Below, piece after piece: positions 27,660 through 35,985 of a DNA stretch of 50,798 nucleotides; position 1 is the stretch's first letter, and each line of letters starts with the position of its first letter. The stretch is from DASRHK01 sp035650495 (GTDB lineage: Bacteria > Pseudomonadota > Gammaproteobacteria > Nevskiales > Nevskiaceae), in contig DASRHK010000180.1 in assembly GCA_035650495.1 (NCBI GenBank), forward strand, positions 1 to 50,798, read 5' to 3'. The notes beneath the pieces were generated by a model. That model worked only from the letters and a program-made list of their open reading frames with translations, did no database searches and was not told the DNA's origin. A program made the translations under genes and the position numbers.

Positions 27660-29066
27660 ATGGACAACAAGAATCAAACGCGCGTCCAGCAGATCACGTC
27701 CGCGCTGCTGTTCCTCGCGATCCTCGTCTCGCTCGGCTGGCTGTCGACGCGCTTCAAGGTCGAAGCCGACTGGACCGCCGGCAACCGCAACACGCTCACC
27801 GATGCGAGCCGCAAGCTGCTGACGTCGATGCCGGATCCGATCAAGTTCATCGCGTTCGTCTATCCAACCGCCGACATCCGCCGCGAAGTCGAGAGCCGCA
27901 TCGAGCGCTACGAGAGGTTCAAGAGCGACGTGTCGCTCGAGTTCATCGACCCGTCGACGCAGCCGCAGAAGGTCAAGGAGTACAACGTCTCGGCGAGCGG
28001 CGAAGTCGTCATCGAATATCAGGGCCGTCGCGAGAATCTCCACGCGCTCTCCGAGCAGACCATCACCACCGCGCTGCAGCGGCTGTCGAGCGGCGGCGAG
28101 CGCTGGGTGGTGTTCCTCGAAGGCCACGGCGAGCGCTCGATCACCGAGAAGGAGCGCGACGGCTATTCGCAGTTCGCGCAGGATCTGCGCGACAAGGGCA
28201 TCAAGGTCCGCGCGCTGAACCTCGCGACCGATCCGCGCGTGCCGGACAACGCGTCGGTGCTGGTGATCGCTGCGCCGGGCAAGGCGCTGCTCGACGGCGA
28301 GCAGAAGCTCGTCCTCGATTACCTCGACAAGGGTGGCAGCGTGCTCTGGCTCGCCGATCCGGAGCGCGATCCCGGCGCGCCCAGGATCGCCGAGCAGCTC
28401 GGCGTCGAGTGGCTGAAGGGCAGCGGCATCCTGCTCGACTCCGCCGCGCTCGGATTGCCGCCGTTCGTTTTCGTGACGACGCAGTATCCGCCCAATCCGA
28501 TCACGCGCGACTTCACCGAGAACGCGCTGTTCCCGCTCGTGCGCGGCGTGAAGACCAAGGCCGCGAACGGCTGGAGCGCGGAGCCGATGCTGATGACCTC
28601 CGATCAAGCCTGGCTCGAGACCGGCGATCTCAACGGCGACATCGCGCTCGACGAGGACAAGGGCGACACCAAGGGCCCGCTCACCATCGGCGTCACGCTG
28701 ACGCGCGTCGTCAAGGCGCAGGATGCGAAGGTCGCCGACAACAAGAAACCGGATGAGAAGACACCCGCGCCGGAGAAGAAAGACGACACGCCCAAGCAAC
28801 AGCGCGCGGCCGTCATCGGCGACAGCGATTTCCTCTCCAACGCGTATTACGGTCAGCTCGGCAACAGCGCGCTCGGCATCAACATCGCGCAGTGGCTGTC
28901 GTCGCGCGACGCGCAGCTCAACATCGAAGTGCCAAAGGCGCCTGACACTCAGCTCTTCCTGCCACCATGGGCGAGCATCCTGATCGGCGCAGGCTTCGTG
29001 TTCCTGCTGCCGATCGGGCTGCTCGGCGCCGGCGTCGGCCGCTGGGCGTATCGCCGGAGACGCTGA
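27660..29066 (+). CDS. GldG-family ABC auxiliary protein
   Basis: A 468-residue protein with a membrane helix at each end (ITSALLFLAILVSLGWL; ILIGAGFVFLLPIGLLGAGVG) and a large extracytoplasmic domain of the ABC_transp_aux type. The region SADW-like VEADWTAGNRNTLTDASRKLL and LEGHGERSI, VLVIAAPGKAL and LDYLDKGGSVLWL are family features. A Lys/Pro/Glu-rich linker lies near residues 355-380. It begins 3 bp after the permease gene, and its stop overlaps the DUF4340 start (TGATG). Its role is as a helper of the exporter; substrate unknown. Confidence 0.92.
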   Translation: MDNKNQTRVQQITSALLFLAILVSLGWLSTRFKVEADWTAGNRNTLTDASRKLLTSMPDPIKFIAFVYPTADIRREVESRIERYERFKSDVSLEFIDPSTQPQKVKEYNVSASGEVVIEYQGRRENLHALSEQTITTALQRLSSGGERWVVFLEGHGERSITEKERDGYSQFAQDLRDKGIKVRALNLATDPRVPDNASVLVIAAPGKALLDGEQKLVLDYLDKGGSVLWLADPERDPGAPRIAEQLGVEWLKGSGILLDSAALGLPPFVFVTTQYPPNPITRDFTENALFPLVRGVKTKAANGWSAEPMLMTSDQAWLETGDLNGDIALDEDKGDTKGPLTIGVTLTRVVKAQDAKVADNKKPDEKTPAPEKKDDTPKQQRAAVIGDSDFLSNAYYGQLGNSALGINIAQWLSSRDAQLNIEVPKAPDTQLFLPPWASILIGAGFVFLLPIGLLGAGVGRWAYRRRR

Positions 29067-29950
29067 TGCAGCGCCAGCGGCTCAACATTGCCCTCGCGAT
29101 CGTGCTGGTCGCGCTCGGAGCGGGCATTTTCTTCTCGCAGAAGAAGGAGGAGAAGAAGCCGCCGCTGACGACGCTGACGCCGGAGACGATCAATACGGTG
29201 CTGATCGAGCATCCGGACGCGCCGGCGATCAAGCTCGAGAAGCAGAGCGATGGCGGCTGGAAACTGACGCAGCCGGTGCAGGCGATCGCCGACAAGTTCG
29301 AGATCAGCGGCATCCTCAATCTCGCGACGCTCGAGCAGAAGAAGACGATCGCGCCCGCCGCGGTGAAGCTCGCGGATCTTGGCCTCGATCCGCCCGAATA
29401 CACGGTGACGCTGAACACCCTGAAGCTCGCGATCGGCGGCATGGAGCCGATCCAGTTCCAGCGCTACATCCGCAACGGCGACGTCATCGCGCTCACCGAC
29501 GATCCGCCGAGCGCGGCGCTCGACAAGGACTACGCGGATCTCGTATCGAAGTCGCTGCTGCCCGAGAACGCCGACATTCAGAAGATCGAAGTGCCCGGGC
29601 TCACCGTCGAGAAGAGCGCTGACGGCAAATGGACGCTCGCGCCGCCGGACGCCAAGGCGAGCGCAGATCAGATCCAGAAATTCGTCGACGGGTGGAAGAA
29701 CGCGCGCTCGCTGTGGAATGCGCTCGACACGAGCGGGGGCAAAGCCGCCAAGGGCGAGCTGGTGACGATCACGCTGAAAGACGGCGTGATGAAGCTGCTC
29801 GTCGTTGCGCGCGAGCCGCAGCTGCAGATCGATCGGCCCGACATCGGCGTCAAATTCAATCTCTCGAAAGCGTTGTCCGACGAGATCTTGAAGCTCCCGC
29901 CGACGCCCTCGCCGCCGACACCGCCCCCCGCCACGCCCGAGCAGAAGTAG
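29066..29950 (+). CDS. DUF4340 domain-containing protein
   Basis: A 294-residue protein anchored by an N-terminal helix (LNIALAIVLVALGAGIFF), followed by a Lys-rich stop and an extracytoplasmic beta-rich region with repeated segments (IKLEKQSDGGWKLTQPV; LTVEKSADGKWTLAPP). DUF4340 proteins often follow GldA/F/G genes and are thought to belong to the same export machine. The C-terminus is a Pro-rich tail. ATG at 29066 overlaps the gldG-like stop. mutM follows after 10 bp, possibly on the same transcript. Confidence 0.88.
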   Translation: MQRQRLNIALAIVLVALGAGIFFSQKKEEKKPPLTTLTPETINTVLIEHPDAPAIKLEKQSDGGWKLTQPVQAIADKFEISGILNLATLEQKKTIAPAAVKLADLGLDPPEYTVTLNTLKLAIGGMEPIQFQRYIRNGDVIALTDDPPSAALDKDYADLVSKSLLPENADIQKIEVPGLTVEKSADGKWTLAPPDAKASADQIQKFVDGWKNARSLWNALDTSGGKAAKGELVTITLKDGVMKLLVVAREPQLQIDRPDIGVKFNLSKALSDEILKLPPTPSPPTPPPATPEQK

Positions 29951-29960
29951 TCGGCGCGCC

Positions 29961-30779
29961 GTGCCGGAGCTGCCCGAGGTCGAGACGGTCCGGCGCGGCA
30001 TCCTGCCGCTGGTGAAGGGACGTCGCATCGTCGACGTCGTCGTGCGCGAGACGCGCATGCGCTGGCCAATCCCGAAGGACTTCCCGCGCTATGCGCAGGG
30101 ACGTCGCATCGAGGACGTGCAGCGGCGCGGCAAATATCTGATCGTCACGCTCGATCAGGGCGATCGCATCCTGATCCATCTCGGCATGACCGGCCGCTTG
30201 CTCGTGCTCGATAAGCCGACCGAGCTGCGCAAGCACGATCACGTCGACTTCGTCCTCGACAACGGCCTCACGCTGCGCTTCAACGACGCGCGCCGCTTCG
30301 GCGCCGTGCTGCCGTGGCCTGCGAAGCAAGTCGAGCACGCGCTCGTGAAGGACATGGGACCCGAGCCGCTCGGCGACGAGTTCTCCGGCGGATATCTGTA
30401 CGCGCTGTCGCGCGGGCGCACTGCGCCGGTGAAGGCTTTCATCATGGACGGCCAGGTCGTCGTCGGCGTCGGCAACATCTATGCGACGGAAGCGCTATTC
30501 CGCGCCGGCATCCGTCCGCAGCGGCTCGCGGGCAAAGTCACGCGTGCGGAATACGATCGACTCGTGAAAAAAATCCGCGACGTGCTCAACGACGCGATCG
30601 GCAAGGGCGGCACGACGCTGCGCGACTTCGCGAGCGTGCTCGGCGATCCGGGCGATTTTGCGCAGCGGCTGCGCGTCTACGATCGGGAAGGGCAGCCGTG
30701 TCGCGTGTGCAAGACGCCAATCAAGCGCATCGTGATCGGCAATCGCTCGAGCTTCTATTGCCCGAGCTGTCAGAAATGA
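29961..30779 (+). CDS. mutM: Formamidopyrimidine-DNA glycosylase
   Basis: Bifunctional glycosylase/AP lyase that removes 8-oxoguanine and related oxidised purines. GTG start; after Met removal the catalytic Pro and Glu are in MPELPEVETVRRGI. The catalytic loop Lys is in RRGKYL, the Asn-containing VGVGNIYATE follows, and a zinc finger (CRVCKTPIKR ... YCPSCQK) ends the 272-residue protein. All active residues are present. It converges on apaG across a 36-bp gap with a REP-like hairpin. Confidence 0.97.
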   Translation: MPELPEVETVRRGILPLVKGRRIVDVVVRETRMRWPIPKDFPRYAQGRRIEDVQRRGKYLIVTLDQGDRILIHLGMTGRLLVLDKPTELRKHDHVDFVLDNGLTLRFNDARRFGAVLPWPAKQVEHALVKDMGPEPLGDEFSGGYLYALSRGRTAPVKAFIMDGQVVVGVGNIYATEALFRAGIRPQRLAGKVTRAEYDRLVKKIRDVLNDAIGKGGTTLRDFASVLGDPGDFAQRLRVYDREGQPCRVCKTPIKRIVIGNRSSFYCPSCQK

Positions 30780-30786
30780 AAACTGG

Positions 30787-30806
30787 ATCCCCGCCTTCGC
30801 GGGGAT
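30787..30806. repeat. REP-like palindrome between convergent mutM and apaG
   Basis: ATCCCCGC, loop CTTC, GCGGGGAT: a perfect 8-bp stem between two convergent genes. Short GC palindromes of this kind are widespread in proteobacterial genomes and are candidate RAYT targets; one could also act as a two-way terminator here. Only this copy was noticed in the window. Confidence 0.6.
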
Positions 30807-30815
30807 GACCTTCGG

Positions 30816-31199
30816 TCAGTTGAGGATTCCGGGCCGCGCGAGCCGGAACGGCTCGATCTTCGCGTCGAACATCTCGCCCCCTTCCGGGACCATCTGGAAG
30901 CTGCCGTGCATGGTGCCGACCGGCGTGTTCAGCGGACAGGCGCTGGTGTACTGGAATTCCTCACCGGGCTTCAGCGTCGGCTGCTGACCGACGACGCCCG
31001 GTCCGCGCACTTCTTCGACGTGCCCCTCACCGTTGGTGATGATCCAGTGACGTGAGATCAGCTGGACGGTCTGCGTCCCTTCGTTGCGGATGGTGATGTG
31101 GTACGCGAACAGGTACTGGCTTTTCGACGGGCTCGACTGGTGCGGCACGTATTCCGGCTGCACCAGGATGCGGACGCCGCGGGTCACGGTGTTCGTCAT
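30816..31199 (-). CDS. apaG: ApaG protein
   Basis: A 127-residue single-domain protein with an immunoglobulin-like beta fold (DUF525). Recognisable segments are VQPEYVPHQSSP, YHITIRNEGTQTVQLISRHWIITN and GPGVVGQQPTLKPGEEFQYTS, with the closing GTMHGSFQM. ApaG is found with apaH/ksgA in Enterobacteria; the exact biochemical role is not settled. Here it starts 1 bp after the sufT stop, so sufT-apaG is an operon. Confidence 0.96.
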   Translation of the reverse strand: MTNTVTRGVRILVQPEYVPHQSSPSKSQYLFAYHITIRNEGTQTVQLISRHWIITNGEGHVEEVRGPGVVGQQPTLKPGEEFQYTSACPLNTPVGTMHGSFQMVPEGGEMFDAKIEPFRLARPGILN

Positions 31200-31200
31200 G

Positions 31201-31749
31201 TCAGAGCATTCCCGTCTGCAGCTTGGCTTCCTCGGACATCATCTCGCGCGTCCACGGCGGATCGAACACGAGCTGCACGTCGGCCTCCGTGATCTTGGGC
31301 ACCTGCAGCACCTTTTCCCGGACGTCGTTCACCAGGATGTCGCCCATGCCGCAGCCGGGCGCGGTCAGGGTCATCTTGATCGAGGCCTTGCGATTGCCAT
31401 CCGCGATCGCCTCGACCTTGCATTCGTAGATGAGCCCCAGTTCGACGATGTTGATGGGGATTTCCGGGTCGTAGCAGGTTTTTAGCTGTTCCCAGACCGC
31501 CTTCTCAAGATCGGCGTCGCTGGGGTTGTCCGGGACCTTCGGCAGCTCGGACGCGACCTTTCCGATCGCATCGCCATCCTTCCCTTCGAGGCGGAAGAGA
31601 TGCCCTTCGACCTGCACGGTGAAGCTGCCGCCCAGCGCCTGGGTGATCAGCGCCTGGGCGCCCTCCGGCAGCTCGACCTTGGTGCCTTGCGGGATCAGCG
31701 TGCCGATGACGTCGCGCGTGAGCGTGGTTTGTTCGGGGCGGTGGAACAC
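31201..31749 (-). CDS. sufT: Putative Fe-S cluster assembly protein SufT (MIP18/PaaD-type)
   Basis: A 182-residue protein made of an N-terminal SufT extension (LIPQGTKVELPEGAQALITQALGGSFTV) and a C-terminal MIP18/DUF59 domain with YDPEIPINIVELGLIY and the conserved cysteine in TAPGCGMGD. SufT helps mature Fe-S proteins in characterised species. GTG at 31747-31749 is the only usable start, yet the -10-like element is so close that the mRNA would be nearly leaderless. apaG follows 1 bp later. Confidence 0.93.
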   Translation of the reverse strand: MFHRPEQTTLTRDVIGTLIPQGTKVELPEGAQALITQALGGSFTVQVEGHLFRLEGKDGDAIGKVASELPKVPDNPSDADLEKAVWEQLKTCYDPEIPINIVELGLIYECKVEAIADGNRKASIKMTLTAPGCGMGDILVNDVREKVLQVPKITEADVQLVFDPPWTREMMSEEAKLQTGML

Positions 31750-31750
31750 A

Positions 31751-31764
31751 GGGCGCGCAGTTTA
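31751..31764 (-). promoter_or_regulatory. Candidate -10 and GC-rich discriminator of sufT
   Basis: The minus strand reads TAAACTGCGCGCCC, one base different from the rph element (TATACT there). The predicted start site is within a few nt of the sufT GTG. No good -35 was seen. Confidence 0.45.
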
Positions 31765-31814
31765 AACCTCAGGGAAGGGCGCTGCATCCAAGCCAAGCGC
31801 GCGGGAGTTCCGAG

Positions 31815-34800
31815 ATGCGACTGACCCAGTTCTCGCTGTCCAATCCAGCTGCCATCGCCGCGGCCGCGCTCATCGTCCTGCTGTTCGGCGGCTTGTCGCT
31901 GTACAAGCTGCCGATCCAGCTGCTCCCGGACACGCGGCAGCCGCAGCTGTTCATCAACGTCGGCTGGCGCGAAGCGGCGCCCGCCGAAGTCGAGGAAGCG
32001 CTGATCACGCCGATCGAGAAGGCGATGCGCGGCTTGCCCGGCTTGACCGAGATGCGCAGCAATTCGTCGCACGGATTCGGCGGCGTCAACCTGATCTTCC
32101 AGGTCGGCACCGACATGACGCGCGTGATGCTCGACGTGGTATCGCGGCTGAACACGCTGCCACCGCTGCCGCAGGATGCCGACCAGCCGCAGGTGTTTGC
32201 CGGCGACAACTGGCAGGGCAACACCGCGGCTTCGATGCTGGTGCGGCCGCTGCCGGGCAATCCGGTGACCGATCCCGCAGCGACTTACCAGAAGCTGATG
32301 GAAGAGGTGGTCGAGCCCCGGATCGCGCGCGTGCCCGGCGTCTCTCGCGTCAACCTCGAAGGCGGGCGGCCGCGCGAAGTACGCATCGCCTTCGATCCGC
32401 ATCGTCTCGCCGCGCTCGGCTTGTCGCCCGATCGCATCGCGCAAACCGTTGCCGGCGCGCGCGACGCGTCCGCGGGATTCGTCAGCATGGGCCGCCGGCA
32501 GTTCACCGTGCGCTTCACGGGTCGCGAGCCGATCGAGGAGCTCGGCAACCTGATCGTCGGCTGGGTCGGCGATCGTCCCCAGTACCTCCGCGAAGTCGCC
32601 GACGTGCGCATCGACTATCAGGACGCGCAGGCCTTCACGTTCCGCAACGGCGTGCCCGGTTACTTCATCACCGTCAACCGCACGTCCGACTCCAACACGG
32701 TGGAGATGATCAGCGGCATCAAGGAAGCGATCCGCGAGCTGAACGAAGGGCCGCTCGCCAAGGAAAAGCTGGTGATGGATCTGTCCTGGGACGCGAGCGT
32801 TTACGTCGAGCGCGCGATCGGCTTCGTCCAGGAAAGCCTGATCATCGGCATCCTGCTCGCGGTCGGCGGCCTCTGGTACTTCCTGCGCGGTCCGCGACCG
32901 CTCGCCGTAATCGGCCTGTCGATCCCGATCTCGCTGTTCTTCGCGGTGATCACGCTGCACGTTCTCGATCGATCGCTCAACGTGATCTCGCTCGCCGGCC
33001 TCGCGTTCTCCACCGGCATCGTCACCGACGCGGCGCTGATCGTCCAAGGCAACATCATTCGCTATCTGCAGGAGGGGAAAAGCGCGTGGGAAGCTACCGT
33101 CGACGGCGCACAGGAAGTGATCCCGGCGCTGTTCGCGTCGATGCTCACGAGTGTCGCGATCTTCCTGCCGGTGCTGTTCATGCAAGGCCTCGAGGGCCAG
33201 CTGTTCCGCGATCTCGCGATCACGATGGCCGTCTCGCACGCTGCTTCGCTTTTAGTAGCAATGACGGTGATCCCGGCGGCCAATCGCTGGGCTCTGCAGC
33301 GCGGGGTTCCGGCTGACGAACATCAGCACTGGTGGACGTGGCTGGCGGCCGTTGCGATGCGTGCAACACATTCGCCGACCGCGCGGCTTCTCTGGATCGG
33401 CAGCCTCGTCGCCGGGTCGCTGATCTTCATCCGCGTGCTTGCGCCCAAGGTGGACTATCTGCCGGTCGCGCCAACCGACAACGTGTTCGGCTCGTTCCGC
33501 CTGCCGCAGGGCGGGAACATCGAAACCGCGCGGAGCGAGATGGCGCCGGTGGTCATCGAGCGCATGAAGCCATACCTCGAAGGCAAGGCCGAGCCAGCGA
33601 TCAAGTACTACAACTTCTCGGCGTGGATCAACGGCAATCAGGGACTGGTGGTCGCCTACGCGAAGGATCCTCGCAGGACGCTCGACGTCGTGAAGCTGCT
33701 GCGCGAAAAGATCCTCGCGGATCTTCCCGATGTGCAAGCGTTCGCGCAGCGCGGCTCACTGCTTTCGGTCGACGGCAACAACTCGCGCGAGATCCGCCTG
33801 TGGCTGCAAGGTCCCGAGCTCGATGGCCTGATGGCCGCAGCGCGCGTTGCCATGGCCGAAATCCCGAAGGTCATTCCGGAGACGTTCCCGCAGCCGTACC
33901 CGCAGCTCGAGTTCGCCAACCCCGAGCTGCAGCTGAAGCCTGACGAGTGGCGCATCACGCGGGCGGGACTCGATCGCAGCGCCGTCGGCAATGATCTGCG
34001 CGCGCTCACCGGTGGCCTGTGGACCGGCTGGTACTTCGACGGCAACGAGCGCTTGGACATCATCCTGAAAGGCGAGAAGTGGGCGACGCCCGAGCAGCTC
34101 GCCGAGCTGCCGCTGATCACGCCGAATGCCGGCGTGCAGACCGTCGGCGAGCTCGCGACGATCAAGACCACGGTGGGTCCGAGCGAGCTCGCGCGCATCA
34201 ACGGCAAGCGCACAGTGACGGTTGGCTTCGAGCCGCCGGAGACGATGAGTCTCGACGAGGCGATCGCGACGATCCGCGACAAGGTCGAGCCCAAGGTGCG
34301 CGCCGTGCTGCCAGCCAACGCGCAGCTGACCTATGCCGGCTCGGCGAACCAGCTGCAGGAGGCGTTGAGCGGCATGGCGGCGAACTTCGCGCTCGCGCTC
34401 TTGATCCTCTTCGCTCTCATGTCGGCGTTGTTCCGCTCGGTGTGGGACTCGTTCCTGGTGATGCTGGTGATGCCGGTGTCGATGGCTGGCGGCATCGCCG
34501 CGTTGCGCGTGTGCGGGCTATTCGGATTCCAGGCGCTGGACCTGCTGACCATGATCGGCTTCATCATCCTGCTCGGGCTCGTCGTCAACGCCGCAATCCT
34601 GCTGGTCGACCAGACGCGCGCTCGCGAGCACGCGGGACTGTCGCGGCGCGACGCGGTTCGTCAGTCGCTCGAGACGCGCGCTCGTCCGATCGTGCTGTCG
34701 ACGCTCACGGCCGTGCTCGGCATGGCCCCGCTGATCTTCATGCCGGGCGTGGGCGCCGAGGTTTATCGCGGGCTCGCCGCCGTCGTCTCCGGCGGCATGA

Positions 34801-34919
34801 TCGTCGGCACGTTGTTCACCTGGTTCCTGATGCCGAGCCTGCTGCGGCTCGGGGAAGCCCGTCACGTCGCGCGAGTGCCCGCCGCGCAGATCGATTCGCC
34901 CGCCGTTGCTGCCAAATGA
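31815..34919 (+). CDS. RND-family efflux pump, inner-membrane subunit
   Basis: A 1034-residue proton-driven exporter of the AcrB/HAE1-like group with twelve predicted membrane helices and two large periplasmic loops. It starts MRLTQFSLSNPAAIAAAAL, then LPIQLLPDTRQPQ and the first periplasmic loop. In helix 4 the usual aspartate pair is GIVTDAALIV: Asp405 is kept and the next position is Ala. In helix 10 the position of AcrB Lys940 is Asn925 (GLVVNAAILLV). The adaptor gene follows with an overlap; an outer-membrane partner and a regulator are not in the window. Substrate unknown. Confidence 0.94.
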   Translation: MRLTQFSLSNPAAIAAAALIVLLFGGLSLYKLPIQLLPDTRQPQLFINVGWREAAPAEVEEALITPIEKAMRGLPGLTEMRSNSSHGFGGVNLIFQVGTDMTRVMLDVVSRLNTLPPLPQDADQPQVFAGDNWQGNTAASMLVRPLPGNPVTDPAATYQKLMEEVVEPRIARVPGVSRVNLEGGRPREVRIAFDPHRLAALGLSPDRIAQTVAGARDASAGFVSMGRRQFTVRFTGREPIEELGNLIVGWVGDRPQYLREVADVRIDYQDAQAFTFRNGVPGYFITVNRTSDSNTVEMISGIKEAIRELNEGPLAKEKLVMDLSWDASVYVERAIGFVQESLIIGILLAVGGLWYFLRGPRPLAVIGLSIPISLFFAVITLHVLDRSLNVISLAGLAFSTGIVTDAALIVQGNIIRYLQEGKSAWEATVDGAQEVIPALFASMLTSVAIFLPVLFMQGLEGQLFRDLAITMAVSHAASLLVAMTVIPAANRWALQRGVPADEHQHWWTWLAAVAMRATHSPTARLLWIGSLVAGSLIFIRVLAPKVDYLPVAPTDNVFGSFRLPQGGNIETARSEMAPVVIERMKPYLEGKAEPAIKYYNFSAWINGNQGLVVAYAKDPRRTLDVVKLLREKILADLPDVQAFAQRGSLLSVDGNNSREIRLWLQGPELDGLMAAARVAMAEIPKVIPETFPQPYPQLEFANPELQLKPDEWRITRAGLDRSAVGNDLRALTGGLWTGWYFDGNERLDIILKGEKWATPEQLAELPLITPNAGVQTVGELATIKTTVGPSELARINGKRTVTVGFEPPETMSLDEAIATIRDKVEPKVRAVLPANAQLTYAGSANQLQEALSGMAANFALALLILFALMSALFRSVWDSFLVMLVMPVSMAGGIAALRVCGLFGFQALDLLTMIGFIILLGLVVNAAILLVDQTRAREHAGLSRRDAVRQSLETRARPIVLSTLTAVLGMAPLIFMPGVGAEVYRGLAAVVSGGMIVGTLFTWFLMPSLLRLGEARHVARVPAAQIDSPAVAAK

Positions 34920-34927
34920 GGTCGCTC

Positions 34928-35968
34928 ATGAATCTCCGCTCCATCGCGATTGCGACGCTCCTGCTGCCGTCGCTCGCATTTGCTGAAGACCACGCGGCGG
35001 CGGTGCAGATCGCCAAAGCACAGCTCAAGAGCCTCACGCCCAGCGTCGTCGCGACAGGCCAGATCAGGTCGCGCGCGGGCGCCGATCTGTCGGCGGGCGT
35101 CGCGGGCAGGCTGGCATGGGTCGCCGAGCCGGGCACGCGCGTGTCGAAGGGTGACGTCGTTGCGAAGATGGATCTCGACGAGCTTCGCCTGCAGCGCGCG
35201 GAGCAGGCGGCGCGCGTGACGCGCGGCGAGCTCGCGCTCAAGGCCGCTCAGCGCGAACTCGAACGACTCACGGCTGCCGGCGACGCGGTGAGCAAGGTGC
35301 AGCTGAATCAGGCCGAGGATTCGCGCGACCTGGCGAAAGCGGACCTCGAAGTTGCGCGCGCGACGCTCCGGCAGACCGAAGAGCGCGTCAGCAGGACCGA
35401 GTTGCGCGCGCCGTTCCAAGGGGTGGTTTCCGATCGCCTCAAGCGCGAAGGTGAAGAGGTCGCGCGCGGCGACGTCGTCGCTCGCGTCGCGGATCCGGAT
35501 CATCTGGAAGTGCGCCTTTTCCTCCCGCTGCGCCACGTGCGTGCTATCGCCGCCGGCGATACCGTCGAAGTGCAATCCGACAGCGGCGTCGCGGCGGCGA
35601 AGATCCGCCAGATCGTTCCGGTCGGCGACGCGCGCTCGCAATCGTTCGAGGCATTGATCGATGCGCCGCGCACCGATCCTCCGCTGGCTGCCGGCGCCAG
35701 CGTGCAGGTCGAGCTCCCGCTTCAAGCACCGCAGCAGGCGCTCGCGGTACCGCGCGACGCGGTGGTCATTCGTGCCGACGGGCTTTCGGTCTACAAGGTC
35801 GACGCCGATCATCATGCGCGTCGCGTGCCGGTGAAGACGGGCATCGCACAGGGACAATGGGTCGAAGTCGACGGAGCGATCACCGCGGAGGATGCGGTGA
35901 TTGTGCGCGGCGCCGAATCGCTTCACGATGGCGACGTGGTTCAGGTGGTGTCGCAGAGCGCCGCATAG
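34928..35968 (+). CDS. RND efflux periplasmic adaptor subunit
   Basis: Membrane-fusion protein of 346 residues that links the pump to an outer-membrane channel. A signal peptide (MNLRSIAIATLLLPSLAFA) is followed by a lipoyl half-motif, a coiled-coil hairpin (about residues 90-150), the second lipoyl half with TELRAPFQGVVSDRLKREGEEVARGD, and beta-barrel and membrane-proximal domains. ATG at 34928 has GAGG 7 nt ahead and gives a clean signal peptide; ATG at 34916, overlapping the pump stop, is an alternative. No lipobox cysteine is seen. The order pump-adaptor is the reverse of the common adaptor-pump order. Confidence 0.93.
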   Translation: MNLRSIAIATLLLPSLAFAEDHAAAVQIAKAQLKSLTPSVVATGQIRSRAGADLSAGVAGRLAWVAEPGTRVSKGDVVAKMDLDELRLQRAEQAARVTRGELALKAAQRELERLTAAGDAVSKVQLNQAEDSRDLAKADLEVARATLRQTEERVSRTELRAPFQGVVSDRLKREGEEVARGDVVARVADPDHLEVRLFLPLRHVRAIAAGDTVEVQSDSGVAAAKIRQIVPVGDARSQSFEALIDAPRTDPPLAAGASVQVELPLQAPQQALAVPRDAVVIRADGLSVYKVDADHHARRVPVKTGIAQGQWVEVDGAITAEDAVIVRGAESLHDGDVVQVVSQSAA

Positions 35969-35985
35969 CGCGGCGTCCGTCCGGC

